Part shown: positions 22,051-30,321 of the stretch, piece after piece
Numbering within the stretch: position 1 is the first letter of the stretch
Layout: each line of letters begins with the position of its first letter
NCBI GenBank assembly: GCA_012729815.1
Contig: JAAYCJ010000348.1
Location: forward strand, 1-44,293
Direction: 5' to 3'
Length of the DNA: 44,293 bases
From: Phycisphaerae bacterium
Lineage (GTDB): Bacteria; Planctomycetota; Phycisphaerae; JAAYCJ01
Notes under the pieces: model-generated
The model's input: the letters and a program-made list of their open reading frames with translations, nothing else
Told to the model about the DNA's origin: nothing
The model's database searches: none
Program-made: the position numbers and the translations under genes

Positions 22051-22803
22051 CTACTGGGTCGGGTTCTGGCGGAATCGAGCCATGAGCCGTTCGAGCACGC
22101 CCTCAGCCTCCGCCACGTACTCATCGATCCGGTTGCGGAACAGCGAGACGAAGAACATGGTGGGAATGGCGACGACCAGGCCCATGCAGGTGGTGACGAG
22201 GGCCTCGGAGATTCCGCCGGCCAGTTGCGAGGGTTTGGCGGCGCCTTCGGTCACCGCGATCTGATTGAACGAGCGGATCATGCCGGTGACGGTGCCAAGC
22301 AGACCGAGCATCGGCGCGGCGGCGGCGATGAACGAGAGGTAGTCGAGCTTGCGGTACATGCGGGCGATTTCACGTTCGCCGGTCTCCTGCATCGCGTTCT
22401 GCATGTCGAAGAATCCGAACATGCCGCCGACCTGTTTGAGTCCGGAGGCGGCGACGCGGCCGAGGAATGATTCGTGTTCGTCGGCCAACCGCTGGGCCTC
22501 GTCGTAGCGTTGGGCGGCCAGGTGCTGTTCGAGGGCCCGTTCGAGATCTTCGGGCAGGAACCGCATGCGCCGGATGGTCAGGAAGTGCTCGACGATCAGG
22601 GCCACCGAGACGAGGGACATCAGGATAATCAGATAGCCGATCAGGCCGCCGGCGCGGATGGTGCTCCAGAGGGTGATGGTCTGCGGCTGGGCGGCGCCGT
22701 CGGGCGTTTGTCCAGCCGTGGCGGCGGCGAGCATCGGGATCAGCAGGACCAACATCAGGGCGATCCAGGTCCATCGCGTCGAGTCAGCGGTTTTGACCAT
22801 CAT
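22051..22803 (-). CDS. MotA/TolQ/ExbB proton-channel family protein
   Basis: A 250-residue inner-membrane protein of the proton-channel family that pairs with ExbD/TolR to convert proton-motive force into periplasmic work. An N-terminal signal-like helix (about residues 12-30) precedes three family helices: LIGYLIILMSLVSVALIVEHFL, YLSFIAAAAPMLGLLGTVTGMI and ALVTTCMGLVVAIPTMFFVSLF. The GLLGTVTGMI and GISEALVTT motifs are the ExbB/TolQ signature. The extra N-terminal exported segment is typical of the ExbB-like subgroup. It lies between the vWA gene and exbD on one transcript. ExbB and TolQ cannot be told apart from sequence alone. Confidence 0.92.
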   Translation of the reverse strand: MMVKTADSTRWTWIALMLVLLIPMLAAATAGQTPDGAAQPQTITLWSTIRAGGLIGYLIILMSLVSVALIVEHFLTIRRMRFLPEDLERALEQHLAAQRYDEAQRLADEHESFLGRVAASGLKQVGGMFGFFDMQNAMQETGEREIARMYRKLDYLSFIAAAAPMLGLLGTVTGMIRSFNQIAVTEGAAKPSQLAGGISEALVTTCMGLVVAIPTMFFVSLFRNRIDEYVAEAEGVLERLMARFRQNPTQ

Positions 22804-22833
22804 CGTTCCTCACATGCTTGTGTTGTCGCGTCG

Positions 22834-23829
22834 TTACGGTCCACCGCCCGGCCACGGGAGTCCGCCGGGCGGAACGAATCGGTATTGTCCGCGGTTTTCC
22901 TCGGCGATCCGCTGAAGGATCGATTCGCCGCTGTTGCTGTGAAAGGCGATGGTGTTGATCTGCACCCTGGCGCCGGGATTGGCGGCGCGGATTTCATCGG
23001 CGGCGGCTTCGGCGAACTCGCCGTCGGAGAGCAGGTAGATGGCGTCGGGCCGGAGGGCGAGGGCCTCTTTCATCGCCTCGCGCGGGTCGGTGCCTCCGCC
23101 TCCGGCGGCTTGGGCGACCCAGGCGAAATACTTGCGCTTGTTGGCGGATGAGGCGCGGACCAGTCCGCGGTTCGGCATGCGGATGTACTTGTCATCGTAG
23201 AAGAAGATGTAGAACCGCGAGGTCCGGCCCAGCGCGCTGATCGAGCGGATCAGTTCGGCTTTGGCGGCGGCCACGCGGTCGCCGTTCATGCTTCCGGAGT
23301 AGTCCACGACGTAGACGAAGCTCTCGCCCTTGGCTTGGAGTCCGAAGAAGCTGGCCCCGCCGCGTCCGCCGGGGCCGCCTCCGGCGGTGACGAGAGAGGA
23401 CCAGTCGCCGCCGACGGCTGATCCGCCGGCGGCGGAGAGCTGGACCGACTCGATGGGATCGGCGCCGGTGGCGCCGGCGGCGCCTCCCAGGTCGGTGATC
23501 GGTTCGATCGCGTCGCCGGTTTGGATGGCGGGGGCGGTCAGGTCGGCCGCCGCCGGTTCGATCGGTTCGGCTGGAGTTGAGAGCTCGATGGCGGGTCCGG
23601 AGTCGTCCAGGACCAGGCCCACTTCGAGTCCCTCCTGTCCCTGGTCGAGGCCGGAGAACCAGGTGACGCCGGTAAAGCCAATCAGCAACAGCAGATGGAG
23701 GAAGACGGAGGCGGACCAGCCGATGGCCGCCGCCCGCTGGCGTCGTGCGGGTTCGGTGCCCGGATCGGTCAAAGCGTTTGGAGCTTTGGGGGTCACCGTC
23801 TGGTGCTGTGGGTGCTCATGCGGGTTCAT
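22834..23829 (-). CDS. vWA-domain protein with TonB-like N-terminal anchor
   Basis: A 331-residue protein. Residues 34-58 form one membrane helix after a short cytoplasmic, Pro/His-rich tail, the same layout as TonB/TolA N-termini. An Ala/Pro/Gly-rich periplasmic linker (about 59-155) follows, then a von Willebrand A domain with the MIDAS motif Asp176-Tyr-Ser-Gly-Ser180 (VDYSGSM), a TDPREAMKEAL threonine site and LLSDGEFAE. MIDAS sites bind a divalent metal and mediate protein contacts. It is followed by the TolQ-like and ExbD genes, so the vWA may replace the TonB/TolA C-terminal domain as the moving part. The ATG at 23829 is preferred over one at 23892, which sits on the predicted transcription start. 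Confidence 0.82.
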   Translation of the reverse strand: MNPHEHPQHQTVTPKAPNALTDPGTEPARRQRAAAIGWSASVFLHLLLLIGFTGVTWFSGLDQGQEGLEVGLVLDDSGPAIELSTPAEPIEPAAADLTAPAIQTGDAIEPITDLGGAAGATGADPIESVQLSAAGGSAVGGDWSSLVTAGGGPGGRGGASFFGLQAKGESFVYVVDYSGSMNGDRVAAAKAELIRSISALGRTSRFYIFFYDDKYIRMPNRGLVRASSANKRKYFAWVAQAAGGGGTDPREAMKEALALRPDAIYLLSDGEFAEAAADEIRAANPGARVQINTIAFHSNSGESILQRIAEENRGQYRFVPPGGLPWPGGGP

Positions 23830-23899
23830 GGTCTGGCCTGTCCTTGGCCGCGGCCTGTGGGGGCGGGGCAGGCCCCGGCCGTGGTTGTTCATTAATCCA

Positions 23900-23929
23900 A
23901 ATATCGCAAGATGTTAGCTAAATCGTCAA
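23900..23929 (-). promoter_or_regulatory. Candidate promoter of the vWA-TolQ-ExbD operon
   Basis: On the minus strand TTGACG (23924-23929) is followed after 18 bp by GATATT (23900-23905), matching five and four of six consensus positions. It would start transcription near 23893, about 65 nt before the vWA start codon. The region is AT-rich compared with its surroundings. Confidence 0.5.
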
Positions 23930-24102
23930 GTGTTTTTCCGATGTTTGCCGAGGGCGGGGAATCGGCGCGGCGGCGATTGCGGCTGATGAACGGCTGGCGG
24001 GACGGGGCCGGCATAGAAAAAACGAAGTCATGTAGGAATTTTGCCGATAATCAGTCTACTGACGGCTGCGCTGTCGCAGCCAGAACATCGAAAGGCACCG
24101 GC

Positions 24103-24759
24103 ATGTCGAACTGCCCTTCGGTCACTGCGGGCGAGTACCGGTTTTCGGGTACCGTCGCGAACATCGGTCGGGGTCGATTCGCAGTGAGCAAGCGGATTGT
24201 GGATATTGTACTGGGGACGATCGCCCTGATCCTATCCCTTCCCGTGATGGGTCTGTGCTGTCTGATCATCAAGCTCTCGGACCGTGGTCCGACGATTTAC
24301 AGCCAGATTCGGGTGGGCAAAGACGGCCGGCTGTTCCGGATGTACAAGCTGCGCACGATGGTTCACGACGCGGAGACCGAGTCGGGGCCGGTGTGGGCCC
24401 GGGACGACGATCCGCGGGTGCTTGGGGCGTGCCGGTGGATGCGGCGGAGCCACATCGACGAGCTGCCACAGTTGCTCAACGTGATCAAGGGTGAGATGTC
24501 GCTGATCGGTCCGCGTCCGGAGCGGCCGGAGATTCTGGCGGACCTGGAGAAGACGTACCCGGAGATCGGGCGTCGTCTGGCGGTGCTGCCGGGGATCACG
24601 GGGTTGGCGCAGATTCGCAACGGTTACGATCAGACGCTGGAGAGCGTGCGGTTCAAGCTGGAGGCGGATCTGGAGTACATCGCGACCCGCCGCTGGTCGC
24701 GGGAGCTGGTGATTCTGGCGGCGACGCTGCCGAAGTTTTACGACCGCACGGCCCACTGA
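24103..24759 (+). CDS. Undecaprenyl-phosphate sugar phosphotransferase (initiating transferase)
   Basis: A 218-residue bacterial sugar transferase predicted to start exopolysaccharide repeat-unit assembly by moving a sugar-1-phosphate from a nucleotide sugar to undecaprenyl phosphate. It has one N-terminal re-entrant or membrane helix (about residues 34-56, IVDIVLGTIALILSLPVMGLCCLIIKL), then GPTIYSQIRVGKDGRLFRMYKLRTM, the catalytic region SHIDELPQLLNVIKGEMSLIGPRPERPE and PGITGLAQI. This is the short monotopic form without the WbaP-type extra membrane domain. The ATG at 24103 is preferred over an upstream in-frame start at 23911, which overlaps the divergent promoter. It heads the polysaccharide operon; the sugar is not predictable. 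Confidence 0.92.
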   Translation: MSNCPSVTAGEYRFSGTVANIGRGRFAVSKRIVDIVLGTIALILSLPVMGLCCLIIKLSDRGPTIYSQIRVGKDGRLFRMYKLRTMVHDAETESGPVWARDDDPRVLGACRWMRRSHIDELPQLLNVIKGEMSLIGPRPERPEILADLEKTYPEIGRRLAVLPGITGLAQIRNGYDQTLESVRFKLEADLEYIATRRWSRELVILAATLPKFYDRTAH

Positions 24760-25050
24760 AGATCGATCCTGCCACAGATTTTTTCCGATGCCACCGAACG
24801 TCGCGATACGTTTTGCGCGGGCGAGGTGGTCCGATAAAAAGTCGTGCGGCGTGATGGGGGCGGGGTTTTCGGGCGGCGGCGGCCGGGTGTCGGTCGGAGG
24901 CGGGGGCGGGGGCGGCGGGAGCGGCCGGCAGAGAGGCTTTAAGAATAAGGTCCTTTTTGCCGATGAACGAGTTGAAAAAGTTATCGCACCAACCGGTGCA
25001 ACGGATTGCATCGGGTTAACAACGTGTCTAGTGGGACTCCTGGGGACAAG
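24760..25050 (+). other. 291-bp gap with G-rich tract
   Basis: Contains a strongly G-rich stretch (about 24857-24930) with several runs of three to five G separated by single C, able in principle to form a G-quadruplex. A GCACC/GGTGC hairpin lies around 24987-25000. A short frame through the G tract encodes polyglycine and is not believable. No clear promoter or terminator is seen before the export gene. Confidence 0.4.
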
Positions 25051-25845
25051 ATGACCAGGGAAGCAAGTCTTGTCCATATCGGACTGGTGGCTGCGCTGTG
25101 TCTGGCGATGGCCGGATGCGAGAGCAGTGCGCGGAAAGCGGAGCGGCTCGGGGCCTTTCTTCAGGAGAAGCGTTCTCCGGTGACGGGCATCGAGTACCGC
25201 GTCCTGCCGCCGGACGTGTTGAGTTTCTCCTCCCGTTACGTTCGCGAGATCGATCAGGTCAGGCAGAAGGTTCGCCCGGACGGCAAGATCAGCCTGCCGT
25301 TGGTGGGCGAGGTGTTCGTGGCGGGCCGGACGCTGCAGGAGATCGGGCACGAGGTGGCGTGGGCCGCGAAGCGTTATTACCAGCGAGTGGACGTAACGGT
25401 TTACGTGGAGCAGTACAACTCGCAGCGGATTTACGTGTTCGGCCAAGTGTCGCGGGCGGGCCCGTTGCCGTGGACGGGGGCGGACACGCTGCTGGACGTT
25501 CTGGCGCAGGCCCAGCCGAACAACCTGGCCTGGCCGGAGAAGATCAAGGTGGTTCGGGGGGCGCCGCCGAAGCGTGGCGGTTACCTGCCGGGCGGGCAGG
25601 ACGACTCGGGCGAGTTGGCCGGCGAGCTGATCATCAACCTCAAGGACATGATCGAGAAGGGGGACATGTCGCACAATATTCTGCTGTGGCCGGACGACGT
25701 GGTGTACGTGCCGCCGTCGCCGACCGCCGCGGTGGGCCTGACCCTCCAGCAGGTTCTGTTCCCGCTCTATCCGGTGATCCAAGCGACCCAGTTGCCCATC
25801 GCCGTCGATCAGGCCGCCGACATCGGCAAGGGAGACGACAAATGA
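25051..25845 (+). CDS. Wza-like polysaccharide export lipoprotein
   Basis: A 264-residue outer-membrane auxiliary-type protein for polysaccharide export. The signal peptide ends in the lipobox LAMAGC, giving lipidated Cys23. Residues about 45-120 form the Poly_export domain (YRVLPPDVLSF, VRPDGKISLPLVGEVFVAGRTLQEI), followed by an SLBB-type segment (RIYVFGQVSRAGPLPWTGADTLLDVLAQA). It is shorter than E. coli Wza and has one clear SLBB. The ATG at 25051 follows GGGGAC and begins the signal. Its stop overlaps the Wzz-like start (ATGA). Lipidation would depend on enzymes such as the Lgt encoded at 13.2 kb. Confidence 0.92.
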   Translation: MTREASLVHIGLVAALCLAMAGCESSARKAERLGAFLQEKRSPVTGIEYRVLPPDVLSFSSRYVREIDQVRQKVRPDGKISLPLVGEVFVAGRTLQEIGHEVAWAAKRYYQRVDVTVYVEQYNSQRIYVFGQVSRAGPLPWTGADTLLDVLAQAQPNNLAWPEKIKVVRGAPPKRGGYLPGGQDDSGELAGELIINLKDMIEKGDMSHNILLWPDDVVYVPPSPTAAVGLTLQQVLFPLYPVIQATQLPIAVDQAADIGKGDDK

Positions 25846-27485
25846 CTGAGACGCAGGGGAATCAGCCGCTGAGCGAGATTTTCCGCATGGTCATTCAGCA
25901 CCGCCGGGTGTTCGCGCTGGGGGCGGCGGTGTTTGCCCTGGTGGTGTTGTGCGGTTCGCACTACCTGCCGCTGAAGTATTCGGCGTCGGCGATGTTCGAG
26001 CGTCGCAGCGACGGGGCGGTGGAGAGCGGCAATCCGAAGAAGACGGAGTCGTTCCAGACCGCCAAGCTCACGCTCAAGCATGAGCTGGCGGGGCAGGCGG
26101 CGATGGAGCAGGCGATCGAGGACGTGGGGTTGACGCGGGAGATGGAGCGGGACGCGGAGGGGAAGCTGACGGCCCGCGGCCTGCGTCAGCGGGAGCTGAT
26201 GGCCAAGGGCCTGATGGAGGACGTGCTGATCCGCTGGACGGTCAGCAGCGATCAGGTGGATTTGGTGGAGGTGGTGTTCACGCATTCGGACCGGTCGGTG
26301 GCCGAGCAGATGCCCAACGTGTTGATTCGCAACTACATCACCCGGGTGGGCGATCAGATTCTGCACCGGTTGGAGGAGAGCCGCGACTTTCTTCAGAAGC
26401 GTTCGGAGGATTCGGACCGGCAGCTCTGCGAGTTGAAGCGCAAGGAGATCGAGTTCACCACGCGGCAGGCGGGCATGCTGCCGGAGAATCCGCAGGATCT
26501 CCAGCGCCAGTGCGAGGAGGCCCGCAGCGAATTGAACACCCTTCGCCGGCAGCGCGCGGCGGCGATGGAGCGGGCGGCGACGCTCAAGCGGCTGATCGTA
26601 TCCGAGCGGGTTCGGGCGCTCCAGGAGGAGCTGGCGGAGTACGAGGCGAAGCTCAACGAGGCGATGACCGACGGTCACATGACGGAGCGGCATCCGCGGG
26701 TCCAGGCGATCCGCAAGAACATCGAGCGGATGGAAAGCGAGATCGCCCAGGCTCAGTCACGGACCGATCAGCAGACCCTGGACGACGAGCAGGGCGTGTT
26801 GAGCAACCTGTCGGTCGATCTGATCGGAGCGCAGTCGGAGGTGGAGGCCCTGGCCAGGGAGATCGAGCGGCTCGAGCAGCGGTTGGTGGACCACGAGCAG
26901 CTGGTGACGAACGCGGCGCCGGTACTCTACGAATACTCGCAGATCAAGAGCCAGGCCCGCAAGGCCAAAGAGGAGGCCGAGCGGTGGGCCGGCCAGCTCG
27001 CGGACGTGCAGGTGGCGCTGGAGGCGGAGCGGGCGAATCGTCGGACGCAGCTCAGCGCGGTCCAGGCGGCCCAGAAGCCGAGTCGGCCGCTGTTCCCGCG
27101 GATCTGGACGATCATGGGCCTGGCCATTGCGGGCGGGTTGGGGTTTGGGTACATTTCCGCGTTCTGCGTCCACACGGGCAATCCTTCGCTGGCCAGTCCT
27201 CAGGAGGCGGCGCAGTTTTTCCAGGTGCCGATCTGCGGGGTGATCGACGAGATTCCCACGTCGCGTTATCCGACGGTGCATCGGATTCGGCAGGGGACGT
27301 TGCGGCTGATCGCGGCGCTGGTGCTGGCTGGACTGCTGCTGGCGGCGGCGGGCAGCGTGATGCTGAGGCTCAGGCACCCCGAGAAATTCGAACGACTCGT
27401 TTCCTCCGTATCGCGGACCACCGTCAGCCACGCCGGACTGAACGGCCTGATGTCCCTGGAGGAGACGCCGGAATCCGGCGATTAG
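25842..27485 (+). CDS. Wzz/GNVR-type chain-length or polysaccharide co-polymerase protein
   Basis: A 547-residue inner-membrane protein with a Wzz N-terminal domain: a helix around residues 22-44 (FALGAAVFALVVLCGSHYL) and LKYSASAMFERR. A long periplasmic coiled-coil (about residues 160-400, rich in Glu/Gln/Arg) follows, then the GNVR-type end with AQKPSRPLFP before a membrane helix at about 425-445. An extra C-terminal helix (about 490-510) ends in a short cytoplasmic tail. It controls chain length and bridges the export lipoprotein and the P-loop ATPase encoded next. The kinase domain is separate here, as in CapA/CapB systems. The start is ATG 25842; longer frames upstream are shadows of the export gene. 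Confidence 0.88.
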   Translation: MTETQGNQPLSEIFRMVIQHRRVFALGAAVFALVVLCGSHYLPLKYSASAMFERRSDGAVESGNPKKTESFQTAKLTLKHELAGQAAMEQAIEDVGLTREMERDAEGKLTARGLRQRELMAKGLMEDVLIRWTVSSDQVDLVEVVFTHSDRSVAEQMPNVLIRNYITRVGDQILHRLEESRDFLQKRSEDSDRQLCELKRKEIEFTTRQAGMLPENPQDLQRQCEEARSELNTLRRQRAAAMERAATLKRLIVSERVRALQEELAEYEAKLNEAMTDGHMTERHPRVQAIRKNIERMESEIAQAQSRTDQQTLDDEQGVLSNLSVDLIGAQSEVEALAREIERLEQRLVDHEQLVTNAAPVLYEYSQIKSQARKAKEEAERWAGQLADVQVALEAERANRRTQLSAVQAAQKPSRPLFPRIWTIMGLAIAGGLGFGYISAFCVHTGNPSLASPQEAAQFFQVPICGVIDEIPTSRYPTVHRIRQGTLRLIAALVLAGLLLAAAGSVMLRLRHPEKFERLVSSVSRTTVSHAGLNGLMSLEETPESGD

Positions 27486-27501
27486 CGCATCGGAGCCGAT
27501 T

Positions 27502-29076
27502 ATGGCGATGAAACAGAAAGATCAGAACAAGGTCCGACGGCGGCCGTCGGGCGGCGGCGCGGCGGTGATGGCCGCTGAGGCGTCCGCGACCGAGGCGACG
27601 GCCAACGGCGCCGAGGCGCTGCTGGACCAGATGATCCGCGAGGTCGAGGGTCTGGAAGGCCTGGTCGATTCGCCGGCTGACGAACAGCCGGTCGATGAAC
27701 AGGCCGTCGAGGCCGAAGGCGCGACGATGGGCGCGGCCGGCGCGGACGCCGAGATCGAAAACGGTTCGGCCTCCGACCAGGCCGTCGCCGAGGATCCCAG
27801 CGATCAGGTCCAGGACATTATCGATCAGCCGGAGGCGGCGAGCGAAGCTCAACTTGAAGACGCGACAGCCGCGGTCGAGCCGACCGAAGCGACGGAAGCC
27901 GATGCGGCGGATGCGGCTCCGACCTCGTCGGACGACCAGACGGAACTCGATCAGTTCATCGAGGAGAAGCTTGCGGACGCAGCGCCGGACGTGGGCGAGA
28001 CGCCCGATGAGAATGAAGTCGATCAGTTGATCGATCAGGAACTGGCGTCGGCGGAAGAGGAAGCCACTGAGTTTTCCGCGACGGAGGAACCGGCAAGCGA
28101 TGAGCCGAGTGCTGCGGTCGCCGAGGTGGAAGTCCCAGCCGAGTCCGAAGCGGCGGTCGATACGAGCGAGAGTGAACCGGCTGAGACTCCGGCGGATACG
28201 AGCACCGAGCTTCGTGAACCGCCCGCCGTCGAGCCCGCCGAGGAATCGTCGTGGACGGATGAGCCGGTTGAGGAGTCCCGGACGGTTGTCGATCGGACGC
28301 CGCTGGAGCGCGAGGAGCCCGAGGCGCCCCCGTTGGACGTCAGACCGGCGGCCGAGGAGGCGGAAGAGGCGTTTGAGCTGCCCGAGCCGCGGCAGGCGTC
28401 TGGGAAATCGGAATGCTTGCGACCCCTGGTGGTCTGCCATCAGCCGTCGAGCCGGATCAGCGAGGAGTATCGCTCGCTGCGGACCACGTTGCTGGCCCAA
28501 TGCCGCGACGAGCGGCTGTGCATGGTGATCACCTCGGCCGAGGCGGGCGAAGGCAAGACGGTCACGGCGGTGAACCTCGCTTTGGCCCTGGCCGAGCGCA
28601 ACGACAAGAAGACGATCGTGGTCGACGCCGACCTGCGCAAGGGGCGGATCGCCGCCATGCTCGGGCTTGCGGAGTCTCCGGGCCTGGCGGAGGTGCTCAG
28701 CGGGCAGGTCGAACTGGATCAGGCGATCCAATCGGCGCCGCAGGCGAATCTGGCGGTGCTGTCGGCCGGGGACGTTTCGCGCGGCCGCGCGGGAGAATTG
28801 CTGGCCCGTTCCGGTCTGCCGGCGGTGGTCGAGCGTCTGAGGCGGGACTACGATCACGTGCTGTTCGACACCCCTTCGGTCAACGGGTACGCCGACGCCG
28901 GGATGATCGGCCGGGCGGCCGGCGAGGTGCTGCTGGTGGTCAAGATGAACGCCACCCATCGACGGGTCATCGAGCAGGCGATGGCTTTGCTGCGGACCAT
29001 TCACGTGAAGCTGGCCGGAGTCGTTCTGACCCATCGGCAGCAGGACATGCCCCGGCTGCTGAAGCGATTCTTCTGA
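27502..29076 (+). CDS. CapB/Wzc-like P-loop ATPase with long acidic N-terminal region
   Basis: A 524-residue cytoplasmic protein. Residues about 310-524 form a MinD/BY-kinase-type ATPase: Walker A SAEAGEGKT (about 344-352), Walker A' IVVDADLRKG, Walker B HVLFDTPS and SSRISEEYRSLRT before it. This is the exosortase/EPS-type tyrosine-protein kinase family, partner of the Wzz-like protein. Two features are unusual. Residues about 20-300 are a low-complexity Glu/Asp/Ala/Pro-rich stretch with no folded domain. The C-terminus (LLKRFF) lacks the tyrosine cluster that BY-kinases autophosphorylate. It may act as an ATPase switch rather than a kinase. It lies 16 bp after the Wzz-like gene with GGAG before its ATG. 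Confidence 0.85.
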   Translation: MAMKQKDQNKVRRRPSGGGAAVMAAEASATEATANGAEALLDQMIREVEGLEGLVDSPADEQPVDEQAVEAEGATMGAAGADAEIENGSASDQAVAEDPSDQVQDIIDQPEAASEAQLEDATAAVEPTEATEADAADAAPTSSDDQTELDQFIEEKLADAAPDVGETPDENEVDQLIDQELASAEEEATEFSATEEPASDEPSAAVAEVEVPAESEAAVDTSESEPAETPADTSTELREPPAVEPAEESSWTDEPVEESRTVVDRTPLEREEPEAPPLDVRPAAEEAEEAFELPEPRQASGKSECLRPLVVCHQPSSRISEEYRSLRTTLLAQCRDERLCMVITSAEAGEGKTVTAVNLALALAERNDKKTIVVDADLRKGRIAAMLGLAESPGLAEVLSGQVELDQAIQSAPQANLAVLSAGDVSRGRAGELLARSGLPAVVERLRRDYDHVLFDTPSVNGYADAGMIGRAAGEVLLVVKMNATHRRVIEQAMALLRTIHVKLAGVVLTHRQQDMPRLLKRFF

Positions 29077-29083
29077 GACGAAC

Positions 29084-30298
29084 GTGCGAGTGCTCTTGAT
29101 CACACATCGACCGCCCTTTCCGCCGGACAAGGGGGACCGGATCCGCGGCTGGCAATGGTTGATCGCCGTGGCGGGGCGGTGCGAGGTGGACCTGCTGACG
29201 GTCAGCGACGGACCGCTTCCTTCCGAAACCCGGCTGGCGCTGGAGGATTTGGCCGCCAACGTTCACGTCCACCGGGCGGCTTGGCCGCGCATGGTTGCCG
29301 GGCTTGCGGGCGGGACGAGTCTGACCGAGGCGCGGTTCGACGCGGCGGGTCTGCGTCGGCGCGTCGAGGGCCTGTGCCGTCGTCGCGGATACGATGCGTG
29401 CATCGCGGTCTGCAGCAGCGCCGCCGCCGGGCTGCTCGATTTGCCGTGCCGGCCTCGAACAGTGGTTGACCTGGTGGATATCGACAGCGTCAAGTGGGCG
29501 CGATTCGCCGCGTTTCGGCGCGGTCCGCTCCGATGGCTTTACGCCCGCGAGAGCCGGTTGATCGGCGGTCTGGAGCGGCGCGTGGCGCGGTGCGCGGACG
29601 TCCTGGTGACGATCAGCGAGCCGGAGCGAGAGCTTCTGGCGCGACTGACCGGTCGGCGGAGCGTGGCGATTCCCAACGGCTTTGCCGTCGCGGACGAGCC
29701 GCCGGCCGACCGCGAGGCGGTCGAGCCGCGGCTGGTGTTTGTCGGGCAGATGGACTACCTGCCGAACGTCGACGCGGTGGAGTGGTTCGCCCGGCGGGTG
29801 TGGCCCTCGCTGCAGGGCCGGCGGCCCGCATTGCGGTGGGCGATCGTGGGGCGTCAACCGGTTCGCCGGGTCCGCCGCCTGGCGCGTCTGCCGAACGTGA
29901 CGGTGACCGGGCAGGTGGCCGACGTCAAGCCGTACCTGGCCTCCGGGATCGCGATCGCGCCGATCCGCCTGGCGTGCGGCCTGCAGAACAAGATTCTCGA
30001 AGCCGTCGCGGCGGGCCGTCCGACGGTGGTCTCGCGGGAGTCCGCGCGGGCGCTGGCGCTGGAACCGCAGCGCGACCTGCTGGTGGCGGATCGTCCGGAG
30101 GAGTGGCTGGCGGCGATCGGCCTGCTGCTGGACGACCCGCGCCTGGCCCGGCGCATCGGCGAGAGCGGCCGCGAGACGGTTTGCCGCCGTTACGACCCGG
30201 CCCGCACCCTCGAAGCGATGCTCGGCTGCGTTGACCGCGACGACGACTTCGCCGCGTTTGCGCGGTTCGAATCGATGACTTGCCCCGGCTCGACGTGA
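29084..30298 (+). CDS. Glycosyltransferase, exosortase/PEP-CTERM associated (TIGR03087-like)
   Basis: A 404-residue cytoplasmic GT-B glycosyltransferase of family 1/4 type. The opening VRVLLITHRPPFPPDKGDRIRGWQ and the mid-protein DLVDIDSVKWARFA match the sugar-transferase family found next to exosortase loci (TIGR03087). The nucleotide-sugar-binding C-terminal half has LVFVGQMDYLPNVDAVEWF, IAPIRLACGLQNKILEAVAAGRPTVVS and a terminal helix. It starts with GTG at 29084, 7 bp after the ATPase stop; no better ATG exists. The donor sugar is not predictable. It is one of the strongest pointers to an exosortase system in this genome. Confidence 0.86.
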   Translation: MRVLLITHRPPFPPDKGDRIRGWQWLIAVAGRCEVDLLTVSDGPLPSETRLALEDLAANVHVHRAAWPRMVAGLAGGTSLTEARFDAAGLRRRVEGLCRRRGYDACIAVCSSAAAGLLDLPCRPRTVVDLVDIDSVKWARFAAFRRGPLRWLYARESRLIGGLERRVARCADVLVTISEPERELLARLTGRRSVAIPNGFAVADEPPADREAVEPRLVFVGQMDYLPNVDAVEWFARRVWPSLQGRRPALRWAIVGRQPVRRVRRLARLPNVTVTGQVADVKPYLASGIAIAPIRLACGLQNKILEAVAAGRPTVVSRESARALALEPQRDLLVADRPEEWLAAIGLLLDDPRLARRIGESGRETVCRRYDPARTLEAMLGCVDRDDDFAAFARFESMTCPGST

Positions 30299-30321
30299 GC
30301 CGCCGGGCGACCGCCGGAGTC

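Noticed and set aside
24788-25054. Small frame encoding a polyglycine stretch
   Set aside because: Generated by the G-rich tract; low complexity and no ribosome binding site.
25098-25841. Upstream extension of the Wzz-like gene
   Set aside because: It overlaps the export lipoprotein gene in another frame and is Arg/Gly-rich; the ATG at 25842 gives the expected Wzz start.
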